Positions 55,027-63,811 of a stretch of 64,000 bases of DNA are shown here, one piece after another. The DNA is from an uncultured Acidobacteriaceae bacterium (GTDB lineage: Bacteria; Acidobacteriota; Terriglobia; Terriglobales; Acidobacteriaceae). Made by a program: the position numbers and the translations under genes. Position 1 is the first letter of the stretch. Every line of letters starts with the position of its first letter. The notes under the pieces were generated by a model. The model made no database searches. It had not been told where the DNA came from and worked only from the letters and a program-made list of their open reading frames with translations. The DNA is taken from positions 1-64,000 of the forward strand of contig CAIWFH010000185.1 of NCBI GenBank assembly GCA_903911925.1, read 5' to 3'.

Positions 55027-56439
55027 TTAGCTGACCGTGGTCTCGGACCCCAGATTCAACGCCGAGGCCATCAGAGTGTTCAACAACGCAAATACCTGCG
55101 AAGCAGACTGGTAACAGCGTTCGAACGTTGTCAAGGCAGAGGCTTCGTCGTTCAGGTTTACGCCGGACAATGCATTGTTCCGGGTCTGAAGCTGGGTCAC
55201 CGAGGCATTCTGCGCGGTGTTTTCCGTTTCCACCCCGGAGACGGTTGAACCCAGCGTGGTTACAAAGGCAGAGTAGTAATTGGTCGGCGTCTGGCCGTTT
55301 ACGATCAACTGATTCGCAAGATTGGCCATTGCTGTCGCATTTGAGCTGTCGCCGGTTCCCTGCCCTGCGCCTGCCGCGGCAATGTGGTTGGGGTCGGTCA
55401 TCACCACGCTCATTGAGGCAGCGCTGCCAGCCACCTGGGTGGCCTCCGCGAAAATATTCCCGGCGTTGCCATTGTCCCCGGCCAGATCGGTTCCCTTGTT
55501 GTTCAACGCGTTCACCTGGGTCGATACGCCGTATGCAAGTTGATCGAGTGAACCCATGACATTGGGAATATCCTGGTCGCGTGCAGTGAGCAATCCTCCC
55601 AGCGTGCCGCCCCCGCCGGCTAGCTGCGAGGTCACATCGGTTGCGCCGGCATAGAAGTGGGTCACGCCGCCCGATGTCCCGGTGGTCAATTGAAAGCTCG
55701 ACCCTTCCGACACCAGCAATTGGCCTGAGGTCGTCGTGATCGAAAGTCCGTTGTTCTCGGTCGTTACCTGGTTGATCCCGATCAGTTGCGAGAGACTGCT
55801 TAGCTCCTGCTGGCGCTGGTCTTCAAGAGTACCCGCATCGCCGCCGGGCGATACAGTTTGAATCTGCCGATTCAACTGTGCGATGGCTCCGGTCAACGCG
55901 TTCACCTGGCTGGCGATTCCAGAGGCTTCCTGGTCCAGGGCAGACCTTTGCGAATTCAAGCTCGCCGCGGCGTTGGAAACATCGCCCGACAAAGTTCCGG
56001 CCGTCGAGAGAACCTGCTGGCGGAAAGCATTGTTGCCAGGGTTGGCTTCAAGCGTCGAGAAGGAACTGAAGAACCCGGTGAGGTCGCTGCCGATATCGCC
56101 AGCCGTCGAAGAGGGCGAACCCGAGGCCGGCGTAAACTGCGCCTGCAGCGTATTCAATGCGGAAAGACGCGAACCCGAGGCCGAGGCAAGTTGCTGCTGC
56201 TGCGCCAGCCTCTCTTCTAGCACACGGTCCCGCACTGAAACCGGCGTGACGTCGGCAACTCCCGCTCCATATGAAACGCCATTGATATAGAGCGGCTGGG
56301 CCTCGCGGAAATTGGCTGTTTCTTTCGTGTACCCGGTGGTGTTGGCGTTGGCCACGTTGTTGGCAACAATGTTCAGCGCCGACTGGTCAGCGTTCAGGCC
56401 CTCTGAGATCAAGCTCAACGCAGAGCTAATCGTGCCCAT
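55027..56439 (-). CDS. flgK: Flagellar hook-associated protein FlgK (HAP1)
   Basis: FlgK caps the hook and seats FlgL. The start at 56439 opens MGTISSALSLISEGLNADQS, then ALNIVANNVANANTTGYTKE, the conserved rod/hook N-terminal motif. The C-terminal GVNLNDEASALTTFERCYQS and ASQVFALLNTLMASALNLG are also typical. Internal residues are low-complexity and serine/glycine-rich, as usual. Its start overlaps the end of the FlgN-like gene. Confidence 0.94.
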   Translation of the reverse strand: MGTISSALSLISEGLNADQSALNIVANNVANANTTGYTKETANFREAQPLYINGVSYGAGVADVTPVSVRDRVLEERLAQQQQLASASGSRLSALNTLQAQFTPASGSPSSTAGDIGSDLTGFFSSFSTLEANPGNNAFRQQVLSTAGTLSGDVSNAAASLNSQRSALDQEASGIASQVNALTGAIAQLNRQIQTVSPGGDAGTLEDQRQQELSSLSQLIGINQVTTENNGLSITTTSGQLLVSEGSSFQLTTGTSGGVTHFYAGATDVTSQLAGGGGTLGGLLTARDQDIPNVMGSLDQLAYGVSTQVNALNNKGTDLAGDNGNAGNIFAEATQVAGSAASMSVVMTDPNHIAAAGAGQGTGDSSNATAMANLANQLIVNGQTPTNYYSAFVTTLGSTVSGVETENTAQNASVTQLQTRNNALSGVNLNDEASALTTFERCYQSASQVFALLNTLMASALNLGSETTVS

Positions 56440-56785
56440 AACCGCCCCCCGTCCTCGCCCATCCTGTGTCAGTCGCGCCAGGATGCCCGCCATACTCCAG
56501 CCGGCCCCGATGCAGTTCGCGCAGCCGGTTCACCACGTTGAGGTTGGCCTTCGAAACCGCAAGCACCCGGGCGAAAACAGCCATTTCTCCGGCCGCCTCC
56601 CGCGACTGGAGGGCCAGCCGCAAGCGTCCTTCAGAATCCTGTGCCGCGAATTCGCGAATCAGTTGCTGGCAAGACGAGGCCAGTTCTTCCAGCCGTTCTG
56701 CATCTAGCCGGGCCAGTGAGCGCGAGGCCTCAGCCACCAGTTCCTTCAATGCCGGATGCACCCGGCCCTGACCACTTCCCTGCAT
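56426..56785 (-). CDS. FlgN-like export chaperone
   Basis: This small, mostly helical protein (119 residues; LKELVAEASRSLARLDAERL, ELASSCQQLIREFAAQ) sits exactly where flgN is expected, between flgM and flgK, and overlaps flgK by 14 bases. The C-terminal VSKANLNVVNRLRELHRGRL fits the FlgN pattern. FlgN keeps FlgK and FlgL soluble before export. Similarity is low, so the call rests largely on position. AGGAAGAG precedes the start. Confidence 0.7.
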   Translation of the reverse strand: MQGSGQGRVHPALKELVAEASRSLARLDAERLEELASSCQQLIREFAAQDSEGRLRLALQSREAAGEMAVFARVLAVSKANLNVVNRLRELHRGRLEYGGHPGATDTGWARTGGGYGHD

Positions 56786-56830
56786 CGCCTGCTCTTCCTT
56801 TCCCCGCCGTCCACTGCCGCGGGTCTTGAA

Positions 56831-57127
56831 CTACTGGCCGCCGCCCAGCATGGAATCGACAAGTTTGGCGGCAACTGCCGATGCCGGGACATTGTAGCTT
56901 CCCGCCGACAGCGCGGACTGAATGCCGGCCACCTTGTCCATGCGAACGCCGGTGTCGGCGGCGGTGAGAGAAACCTCACTGGCCGCGGTTGAGAACGTTG
57001 CCTGGTCAGTTCCCATTGCGCTTCCCACCGCGCTGGGGCTGCTCTTGGCCGTCTGCGGCGCCGTCGGCGCCGCAGGTGCCGATCCCAACATCGATTTCAA
57101 TCCATCAAGACTGCTGCGAATATCCAT
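56831..57127 (-). CDS. flgM: Anti-sigma-28 factor FlgM
   Basis: FlgM binds the flagellar sigma factor FliA until hook completion. The diagnostic C-terminal block is VRMDKVAGIQSALSAGSYNV, followed by PASAVAAKLVDSMLGG. The N-terminal half is disordered, with alanine, proline and serine, as is normal. AAGGAG stands nine bases before the start. The 98-residue length is typical. Confidence 0.92.
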   Translation of the reverse strand: MDIRSSLDGLKSMLGSAPAAPTAPQTAKSSPSAVGSAMGTDQATFSTAASEVSLTAADTGVRMDKVAGIQSALSAGSYNVPASAVAAKLVDSMLGGGQ

Positions 57128-57176
57128 AGATTCTGCTCCTTGCAGGCCTTATCGGCGGTTCTTCTAATCACCTTAG

Positions 57177-57527
57177 TCATTCAAGAACTCTCATCGCGGT
57201 ATTGCCGTGCGGATTTCCGGTTACCTGTCCTGCTGCGGACTCGTTACCGGAATGGGAAAGTTGCCGCACAATTTGATTGGCAATTCCAAATCCGCCGTGA
57301 TCACTGAGCGATCGTCCGAGAGATTCCGATGCGTAATCGCCCAGCGCCGCCTCCGAGCCGGCGTCGCCATCCTCGCCGGCGAGTGCGTCGCCGTTGGTCA
57401 ATGGCTTCAACAATTCCTTCATCATCTGTGCCTCGAACTCGTGCGCCGCCTGCACCAGGCGCGGCTGCGAAGTTGGCTGGCTCCCGTGGTTCCCGGCTTG
57501 AACTTGCGCCCCGACTGGCTGCATCAC
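57177..57527 (-). CDS. flgJ: Rod-binding protein (FlgJ N-terminal domain only)
   Basis: QAAHEFEAQMMKELLKPL and GDYASESLGRSLSDHGGFGI are the conserved rod-binding blocks of FlgJ. The peptidoglycan-hydrolase domain of enterobacterial FlgJ is absent, as in many other phyla, so another enzyme must open the wall. The start overlaps the flgI stop by four bases, so the two are translationally coupled. Confidence 0.88.
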   Translation of the reverse strand: MMQPVGAQVQAGNHGSQPTSQPRLVQAAHEFEAQMMKELLKPLTNGDALAGEDGDAGSEAALGDYASESLGRSLSDHGGFGIANQIVRQLSHSGNESAAGQVTGNPHGNTAMRVLE

Positions 57528-58708
57528 AGCACCTCCAGGTCAGCCTCCAATGCGCCGGCCTCCTTCATGGCCTGGAGGATCGAGATGACGTCCCGGGCCC
57601 CTGCTCCGGTTCGTTGCAATTCCTGGACCAGATCCTCCACCGTCGCTCCTTCTTTCAGGTCGATCCGATTCACCGGCTTGTCCTGCGCCTGAACCGATGT
57701 CTGCTGCACTACCTGTGTGGTCCCGGAGGAAAGCGGGCCGGGTTGCGAGACCTTGGTTTCCGTAACTACGTTGACCGATAGACCGCCATGCAGAATCGAG
57801 ACCGGCTGCAACCGGACCGTTCCCCCAATCACCACGGTGCCAGTACGCTCGTTGACCACCACCCTCGCCTTGGGATAGACCTCCACTTCGACTGCTTCCA
57901 CGCGGTCAAGCAGGGCCGCCATGTCCTCTCCCTCAGTTGGAATTACTTCCACGCGGCGGCTGTCTATGGCATGAGCCCTGGCTGAGCCAAGCGCCAGGTC
58001 AATCGATGCTGCCATCCGCTCGGCGGTATGGAAATCGGCATCGTTGAGCACCACGCTGACCGTGCGCATCTGTTTCAGGTCGAAAGGCACAGGCCGCTCC
58101 ACCAGCGCGCCCCCGGGAATGCGCGCGGTTGTGGGGTGGTTCATCTGTTTGGTGTTCCCCCCCGACGAAGCCATGAAGCCACCCAACACCAGCGGTCCCT
58201 GCGCCTGGGCATAGACTTTGCCGTCTGGGCCGTAAAGCGGGGTCATCAGCAGGATGCCGCCCTCGAGGGAGCGGGCATCCCCGGCCGACGAAACCGTAAT
58301 ATCCACCTTGTAGCCGGGGCGGCTGAAGGGCGGCAGCGTGGCTACAACAAAAGCGGCGGCCATGTTCTTGACCTGCATGTTGCTGGCGCTGTTGGACCCC
58401 GTCTGCGGAACGGTAATCCCCATCCGTTCCAGGGCCGAGATCAGCGTCTGCGCCGGGAAGACCGTCTGCGAACTGTCCCCTGTTCCGCGCAACCCGACCA
58501 CCAGCCCGTAGCCCACCAACTGGTTGTCGCGAATCCCTTCGATGGTCGCCACGTCCTTGACCCGAGCCAACTGCGCCGCGGGCGCGCCATGGATATAGGG
58601 CACCGAGAAAAACATCGACAACGTAACAATGAGTTCCAACCAAGGAGAAGAGCCCGGCCGCTCAGCCTTTCCATGCCTCGAATCCAGCAAGTCTTTCCGC
58701 TTTCCCAT
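57524..58708 (-). CDS. flgI: Flagellar P-ring protein FlgI
   Basis: FlgI builds the periplasmic ring around the rod. A signal segment (LELIVTLSMFFSVPYIHG) is followed by the core signature ARVKDVATIEGIRDNQLVGY, then GLVVGLRGTGDSSQT and MGITVP. NVKNMAAAF-type (QVKNMAAAFVVATLPPF) and DVTVSSAGDA-type (VDITVSSAGDARSLEGG) blocks also match. GTVVIGGTVRL lies near the C-terminus. Length of 394 residues is normal. Its presence implies a Gram-negative envelope. Confidence 0.95.
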   Translation of the reverse strand: MGKRKDLLDSRHGKAERPGSSPWLELIVTLSMFFSVPYIHGAPAAQLARVKDVATIEGIRDNQLVGYGLVVGLRGTGDSSQTVFPAQTLISALERMGITVPQTGSNSASNMQVKNMAAAFVVATLPPFSRPGYKVDITVSSAGDARSLEGGILLMTPLYGPDGKVYAQAQGPLVLGGFMASSGGNTKQMNHPTTARIPGGALVERPVPFDLKQMRTVSVVLNDADFHTAERMAASIDLALGSARAHAIDSRRVEVIPTEGEDMAALLDRVEAVEVEVYPKARVVVNERTGTVVIGGTVRLQPVSILHGGLSVNVVTETKVSQPGPLSSGTTQVVQQTSVQAQDKPVNRIDLKEGATVEDLVQELQRTGAGARDVISILQAMKEAGALEADLEVL

Positions 58709-58738
58709 AGGCGCTTTCTATTCCCTGCCCCCGATGTT

Positions 58739-59473
58739 CTAGAAGATCAGCAGTTTCTCCAGCAGACGCACCAGCGGATTCTGCCGGTAGGTGGAGTCGT
58801 TCACAATTCCCTTGCCGGTGACTTCCAGTTCAAGATCAGTCATGGCGGTGGATAACACCTGGTTCTGCGCGCTCACGTCTTCCGGACGCACCAGGCCGCG
58901 CAGCTTGATCAGCTGCGTTTGCTGCGAAAAGGTCAACTGGCGCGTGGCCTGCACCACTAGCATCCCGTTAGGCAGAACATCCACAACCTCCCCGCCAAAG
59001 GTGGTGGCCAAGCTGGAGTTTGTGGTGCTCTGTCCTTGCGCAGTCAGCCCCGAGGTCGCCGTCATGCCGAGCAGGTTCTGGAGGTTATTCGAGGCCCTCA
59101 ACTTGCCGAAGAGAGAGGTAAGCCCGGAGTTGGCGTTCGAGGCCCTGGAGTTCTTCACTTGACCGTCGGTCGATGCCGCCAGGCTTTCCGTCACTACGAT
59201 TGAAACCACGTCGTGCACCCGAACCGCCTTGGCGTCGGTTCCCAAGCGAACCAGCCGGCCCTCTGGGCTCCAGATCGAGCCCGGTGTCAGCACCTCCGCC
59301 GCTTGTTGCGCTTTCACCCGCTCAACATAAGCCCTCAAAGCCACCTCGGGCGGGGTGCTCTTGAGCCCGGGCATCAGAAGTTTGGGTTTTTTCGCGGCCG
59401 AAGGCGCAAGAAGGCTCAGCGATAGAAGAACCAGCGCGCCGGCATGCAGCACTTGCCTGAGATTGCCTGTCAT
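58739..59473 (-). CDS. flgH: Flagellar L-ring protein FlgH without lipobox
   Basis: FlgH forms the outer-membrane bushing of the flagellum. The start at 59473 overlaps the flgA stop by four bases. Conserved blocks are GSIWSPEGRLVRLG, VHDVVSIVVTESLAAS, GEVVDVLPNGMLVVQATRQL and LRGLVRPEDVSAQNQVLS, ending in YRQNPLVRLLEKLLIF. The signal sequence (LHAGALVLLSLSLLAPSAA) is not followed by a cysteine, and none occurs in the protein, so the lipid anchor of enterobacterial FlgH is missing. Confidence 0.93.
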   Translation of the reverse strand: MTGNLRQVLHAGALVLLSLSLLAPSAAKKPKLLMPGLKSTPPEVALRAYVERVKAQQAAEVLTPGSIWSPEGRLVRLGTDAKAVRVHDVVSIVVTESLAASTDGQVKNSRASNANSGLTSLFGKLRASNNLQNLLGMTATSGLTAQGQSTTNSSLATTFGGEVVDVLPNGMLVVQATRQLTFSQQTQLIKLRGLVRPEDVSAQNQVLSTAMTDLELEVTGKGIVNDSTYRQNPLVRLLEKLLIF

Positions 59474-60033
59474 CGCCCCGCCCCGTTTTGCAGTAGAAAA
59501 ACTGCGCGGCCGCTGCCAACCGCGACCACTCGCAGTACCCTGCCGCCAATCTCCATCCGCGCGTGGAAGGCTGACCCGATGGTCGCCGACTCCAGAGCCA
59601 CCGCTCCCAGCCGTGCCTGCGCCACCGCCGAGTTTTCCTCCACAACGACCCAGTCTCCGGCGCGAATCGCCGGCATAGCCGCATCGTTGAAAGCTACCGC
59701 TTCCACCGCTCGCGCACTGCCGGCCAACTTGTTCATTCGTGCAACTCGATTCGCCGCCACCTGCAACAAACGGCCCGGTCCGCCGGGATGGTCCAGGCTG
59801 CGACATAAAAGCCAGTGGTCCCCAAGGTTCGGATCCTCAATGACACGAACCAGGCGGCCCGGCAACAGGGCCGGCATCTGAACCGGCGCGGTCGAATTCA
59901 AGACAATGCGAGGTCCCGCGCTTGCCGTCTCCGCAACAGGAACAGCAGCCTCTTGCGCGCCAGCCGGGACCGCCGTCGATGCGATGACGAACGCAACAAC
60001 CAAGTCCCTTCGCAGTCCAGCAGTATTCATCAT
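59470..60033 (-). CDS. flgA: FlgA-like P-ring assembly chaperone
   Basis: An exported protein with a signal sequence ending near PAGAQ. The C-terminal half has the SAF/FlgA pattern: IRAGDWVVVEENSAVAQARL, then GAVALESATIGSAFHARM and GRVLRVVAVGSGRAVF. FlgA helps FlgI assemble in the periplasm. The N-terminal part is divergent. Position between flgG and flgH supports the call. GAGGA precedes the start. Confidence 0.82.
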   Translation of the reverse strand: MMNTAGLRRDLVVAFVIASTAVPAGAQEAAVPVAETASAGPRIVLNSTAPVQMPALLPGRLVRVIEDPNLGDHWLLCRSLDHPGGPGRLLQVAANRVARMNKLAGSARAVEAVAFNDAAMPAIRAGDWVVVEENSAVAQARLGAVALESATIGSAFHARMEIGGRVLRVVAVGSGRAVFLLQNGAGR

Positions 60034-60062
60034 CCCTCAATTCCTCACGCGGAGTTCCCAGT

Positions 60063-60851
60063 TCAACGCGTCATATTGTTGACTTGCGAATACATATCGT
60101 CGGCGGCCTTGATCACTTTGGAGTTCGACTCATAGGCTCGCTGCGCCAGCACCATCTGCACGAACTCGGTGACCACATCCACGTTCGAGTTCTCCAAGTA
60201 CCCCTGCTGCAGCGTCCCGAGGCCCTCAGCCCCACCTGGGTTGCCCAGCACGGCGTCACCGGAGCTCAACGTGGCCTGAAGCAGATTCGCGCCCATGCTC
60301 TCCAGGCCGCCGGGATTAGGAAAAGTCGCCAGTTGGATTTGCCCCAGCTGCGATGGGTTCTGCTGTCCTGGGAGAGTGGCGTTGACCACTCCGTATTGGG
60401 TGATGGTCACCGCCGTGGCATTGGGAGGGATGGTGATGTTGGGCAGAACCGGATCGCCGTCGGTGGTCACAATCGTTCCCTGGTTATTCAGGTGGAACTG
60501 TCCCGCGCGGGTGTAGGCGATGGTCCCGTCAGGCCGCTGCACCTGAAAGAATCCGGCGCCTTCGATGGCCACATCCAGAGGATTGCTGGTCTGGTTCAGC
60601 TCGCCCTGGGTCATGATGACCTCGGTGGCCGCCGACTTGGTTCCCAGCCCGATCTGCAGGCCGGCCGAGACCGTGGACTGGCTTTGCGCCGCTCCCGGCG
60701 TCACCAGGTTCTGATAGACCATGTCCTGGAACTGGAGGCGCAACTGCCGGAATCCGGTGGTCGAGGAGTTGGCCAGGTTATTGGCGATCGTATCCAGGTT
60801 CATCTGCTGCGCGCTCATGCCGCTGGCGGCCGTATACAGGGCTCGAATCAT
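60063..60851 (-). CDS. flgG: Flagellar distal rod protein FlgG
   Basis: FlgG forms the distal rod. The start at 60851 opens MIRALYTAASGMSAQQMNLD, then TIANNLANSSTTGFRQ, the invariant N-terminal motif. The C-terminal YLENSNVDVVTEFVQMVLAQ, then RAYESNSKVIKAADDM, is equally diagnostic. GAGGA stands directly before the start. 262 residues is the standard length. Confidence 0.96.
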   Translation of the reverse strand: MIRALYTAASGMSAQQMNLDTIANNLANSSTTGFRQLRLQFQDMVYQNLVTPGAAQSQSTVSAGLQIGLGTKSAATEVIMTQGELNQTSNPLDVAIEGAGFFQVQRPDGTIAYTRAGQFHLNNQGTIVTTDGDPVLPNITIPPNATAVTITQYGVVNATLPGQQNPSQLGQIQLATFPNPGGLESMGANLLQATLSSGDAVLGNPGGAEGLGTLQQGYLENSNVDVVTEFVQMVLAQRAYESNSKVIKAADDMYSQVNNMTR

Positions 60852-60888
60852 CTTTTTCCTCGTTCTGGAAGAAAACTCCGGCACATCT

Positions 60889-61626
60889 CTAGATTTTTGG
60901 CAAATCTTCGGTGGCGATCTTGTTGAACTCAGTGTGGAAGACCGTCAGCGCTTTTTGCATCATCTCTGCCTGGCGCTGCATGGCCACCAGGTCAAGCGTC
61001 CCGGTGATCATGTCCTGGTTGGCCTCTTCGATGACTCCCTGGCGAACCGTTGCATTCTTTGAAATGACAGCAGTGAGTCCCTCGGGCGGGGCGTAGCTAT
61101 TGGCTCCTTCGGGAGTCAGCCTGGTCCCGGCTGGAAAAGTGAAGACCCCCACCGTCGAGCCTGTTCCGCCGGCAACGGAAAGCACGCCGTCTGAGCCCAC
61201 CGACACATCGCCGGGAGGGACGGGGACGGGCTGGCCAATTGCCGACAGCACCGGCTCGCCAGCAGTCGTGACAAGTTGCCCGCTCTGGTTGCGGTGAAAC
61301 GACCCGTCGCGGGTGTAGCGCACCCCGCGGGCCGTCTGAACGGCGAAGAACCCCTCTCCCTCGATTCCCAGATCCAGTGAATTGCCGGTGTGCTGCAGCT
61401 GGCCCTGGCCAAGATACAGTTGGTCGCCGCCCAGCAGGCCGTAGTTGTTCACCGTGCGACCTAACTGCGAATCCTGAGCGTCGGGACCCAGCAGTGCCGA
61501 ACGGAAATACTCCCGCTCTGCCCGGTAGCCAGGCGTCTGCGCGTTGGCGAGATTGGCGGCCGCGGCATCTAACGCCTGATTGCGCGCCACCAGACCGGTC
61601 ATCGCCGCGTAGTACCCGCTGTCCAT
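60889..61626 (-). CDS. flgF: Flagellar proximal rod protein FlgF
   Basis: The rod/hook N-terminal motif reads ALDAAAANLANAQTPGYRAE. The middle has SLDLGIEGEGFFAVQTARGV and TRDGSFHRNQSGQLVTT. The C-terminus ends with LVAMQRQAEMMQKALTVFHT. It is shorter than FlgG and lacks the FlgG C-terminal repeat of YESNSK, which fits FlgF. AGGAGA precedes the start. Confidence 0.9.
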   Translation of the reverse strand: MDSGYYAAMTGLVARNQALDAAAANLANAQTPGYRAEREYFRSALLGPDAQDSQLGRTVNNYGLLGGDQLYLGQGQLQHTGNSLDLGIEGEGFFAVQTARGVRYTRDGSFHRNQSGQLVTTAGEPVLSAIGQPVPVPPGDVSVGSDGVLSVAGGTGSTVGVFTFPAGTRLTPEGANSYAPPEGLTAVISKNATVRQGVIEEANQDMITGTLDLVAMQRQAEMMQKALTVFHTEFNKIATEDLPKI

Positions 61627-61763
61627 GGGAGACGTCTCCTGTCACCCCGGAAAAGGTGCAGATGGAGGGCCTAAAAGGGAGGGAGGAGATTAGAGAGAAA
61701 TCAGAAAGCGGGCAAAGGGAAGGTGAGCGGTGCCGGAAATCAATCGGCGAGGACATTTTGACG

Positions 61764-61794
61764 AGGCCGCGGATCGGATTTCCGCGGCCTTTTT
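61764..61794 (+). terminator. Intrinsic-terminator-like hairpin facing the plus strand
   Basis: AGGCCGCGGA (61764-61773) and TCCGCGGCCT (61781-61790) form a perfect 10-base stem with a 7-base loop, followed by TTTT. On the plus strand this is a good terminator, yet all genes around it run on the minus strand, where no T-run follows. Confidence 0.7.
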
Positions 61795-61807
61795 CCAGGT
61801 GAACGCT

Positions 61808-62314
61808 CTACTGCAAACCGTCGCAGACGATGGTGACGGCAAACGAAGCGTCCTCAAACCGGTAGGCGTGATGCAACTGGAACTCCGGCGCCTGCACATG
61901 GAGGTTGTAGTCCCGCCCTGTGATGACGGCCGGAACCGATAGTCCGCAATTGGCTGCAAGGCCGGGGACCTTGCCTTTCCAAGCTCCGGCCAGCATGTTG
62001 CATATCTCGCCGATGCCATCCTTCACTATGTCGTCGATCGAGGTGAATTCCATCCCCGTCATCTGCTGGGCGATCTTCATGGCCGCCAATCCGCCCGTGC
62101 GGAAAACACAAGCCCCGCTCAACAGGCCGCCGAAGCCCACTACGGCAGTGACCGACTCGGGCTCAACCTCAGGCGGTCCTGCAGCGCGTTCGCAGCGCAC
62201 TCCCAGCATCAGGTGAAAGACTTCATCCACACTCGCATCCAGGTTTCCGGGGTCGGAAACCAGGTGCACGGATTCCCGCAGCGACAGCGCCATCGTCCGC
62301 TCCATTTCGTTCAT
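61808..62314 (-). CDS. cheX: CheX-like CheY-P phosphatase
   Basis: CheX dephosphorylates CheY. The diagnostic helix with the ExxN motif reads IVKDGIGEICNMLAGAWKGK, followed by VPGLAANCGLSVPAVITGRD. The middle GFGGLLSGACVF matches the CheC/CheX fold. I chose ATG 62314; the frame extends to a TTG at 62398 that overlaps cheY. It lies 70 bases after cheY on the same strand. Confidence 0.85.
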   Translation of the reverse strand: MNEMERTMALSLRESVHLVSDPGNLDASVDEVFHLMLGVRCERAAGPPEVEPESVTAVVGFGGLLSGACVFRTGGLAAMKIAQQMTGMEFTSIDDIVKDGIGEICNMLAGAWKGKVPGLAANCGLSVPAVITGRDYNLHVQAPEFQLHHAYRFEDASFAVTIVCDGLQ

Positions 62315-62384
62315 GCCGGTCGCCCGCCCTAGCGCGATCGCGGCATTCCTCACGCCGTTTAAAAGCACATCTTTTCTCCCGGGT

Positions 62385-62768
62385 CTACGCCTTGCCAAGC
62401 AGCGGCAGCACCCGTTCCTTCACCTGCTCGGCCGTAAACGGCTTGCGGATGTATCCCTGCGCTCCCGCTTGAATTGCCTGCCTGACGTGTTCTTCGCTGG
62501 ATTCGGTGGTGATCATGACCACCGGAACCCCGGGAGCCAGATTCTGGGCCCGGATCTGGCGCAGGAACTCCAGGCCGTCCATCAAGGGCATGTTGATGTC
62601 GGAGAGAATCAGGTCGACCTTGTTCTCCTTCAGCATCTCCAGGCCTTCCGTGCCGCTGCCCGCCTCACGGACCTCCAGCGCATCCAGACCCGCCTGGCGC
62701 AAGGCGCGCTCAACAATCTTGCGCATCACGGAGGAATCGTCAACGATCAAGGTTCGTACTTCGCTCAT
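62385..62768 (-). CDS. cheY: Chemotaxis response regulator CheY
   Basis: A stand-alone receiver domain of 127 residues that, when phosphorylated, changes flagellar rotation. The acidic pair is in LIVDDSSVMRKI, the phospho-acceptor aspartate is in LILSDINMPLMDG, the conserved threonine is in VMITTESSE, and the lysine is in YIRKPFTAEQ. Placement among flagellar genes supports CheY rather than another regulator. Confidence 0.93.
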   Translation of the reverse strand: MSEVRTLIVDDSSVMRKIVERALRQAGLDALEVREAGSGTEGLEMLKENKVDLILSDINMPLMDGLEFLRQIRAQNLAPGVPVVMITTESSEEHVRQAIQAGAQGYIRKPFTAEQVKERVLPLLGKA

Positions 62769-62845
62769 GCCCCGGTTCCCCTCTCGCTGTTCCTATCGGC
62801 CCCCAGGCACAATTCATGAGCCCGGCCGGCGCCCAGCGGCCGTCC

Positions 62846-63811
62846 CTACTGGGAACCGACCGAGCAGATCAGGTCCTGGACTGCGTCACGGTCAGGCAGC
62901 GGCCCTCGCTGCGGCCGCCGCCACATCCTCAGCCATAGACAGTCATGCACCCGGGTCAGCCGCGACTCGACCGGCCGCCCACGTTCGATGGCGCTGGCTA
63001 AAGCGCGCACCACCGCGGGCTCGGAACCGGCCTCAATCAACTGCGCCAGGGGATAGCAGGCATTCAGAGCCCGGGTATGCGCCAGCCTGAAGTGGGTGCT
63101 CTGCACCAGGCCGCACTCCACCCTCAGCCCGGTCATTCTCTCCACAGCCAGCGCCAGCACCGAATCCAACCGGTCTTCAAAGCCCAGATAGACAAGCTTT
63201 CCCGCCGCCACCCGCAAAGGCAACGCACCAAAAGCATCCACGAACAGGCGAGGCACGAGGGCCGCCAGAGATTCGGCATCGTGATACTCGGCCGGCAGCA
63301 CTGGACAACTCCATTGCAGGCCGAGCGCCCGGGTGACGAGCTGCTCGCTTACCCCCTGGTTGCGCACCAGCCAGTTTCCCAACCGGCCTCCCCCGGCTAC
63401 CTTCTGTGCGTCCAGGGCCTGGCGCAACTGCCCAGAGGTGATCCAGCCCTGCTCCAGCATGACGAGACCGAGTGGAATCCGATGGCGGTGGCCATCCAGG
63501 GCTCCGGCGCGCCCATCCAACTCGCGTCGAACCGCCTCCTCGACGCGCACCCGGGTGCACGCAGCCGAGCAGTTCCATCCCTGCTCAAAGACCGGGGCCG
63601 ACCGGCTTCGCCACAGATGCAGCCATCCCGAGCCGCATTCAGGATTCGCACAAGTCTCAAAAAGCCCTGGCTTGGTCCGCGATAGTCCAACTCCGTCTTT
63701 TCTCCTGACGACGTTGGAAGACGAGCCTTCGCCAGCAGGACGGTCGATGAAGGCAGGCTTGCGGGTTCCTGGTTCGCCCTGGTCCATTGGTCGGCGGCTT
63801 AAAAGAGGCAT
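62846..63811 (-). CDS. Zinc-finger-like plus MshEN/T2SSE_N-like protein in flagellar operon
   Basis: I recognise the architecture but not a named function. Residues about 53-85 have CANPECGSGWLHLW...WNCSAAC, a likely four-cysteine zinc site. Residues about 108-175 follow the N-terminal domain of type II/IV pilus ATPases (IPLGLVMLEQGWITSGQLRQ, then GGRLGNWLVRNQGVSEQLVT), a domain that can bind cyclic di-GMP in MshE. No ATPase domain follows. The start overlaps the end of fliN by 13 bases, so it is translated with the flagellar switch gene. It may link cyclic di-GMP to motility. Confidence 0.68.
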   Translation of the reverse strand: MPLLSRRPMDQGEPGTRKPAFIDRPAGEGSSSNVVRRKDGVGLSRTKPGLFETCANPECGSGWLHLWRSRSAPVFEQGWNCSAACTRVRVEEAVRRELDGRAGALDGHRHRIPLGLVMLEQGWITSGQLRQALDAQKVAGGGRLGNWLVRNQGVSEQLVTRALGLQWSCPVLPAEYHDAESLAALVPRLFVDAFGALPLRVAAGKLVYLGFEDRLDSVLALAVERMTGLRVECGLVQSTHFRLAHTRALNACYPLAQLIEAGSEPAVVRALASAIERGRPVESRLTRVHDCLWLRMWRRPQRGPLPDRDAVQDLICSVGSQ

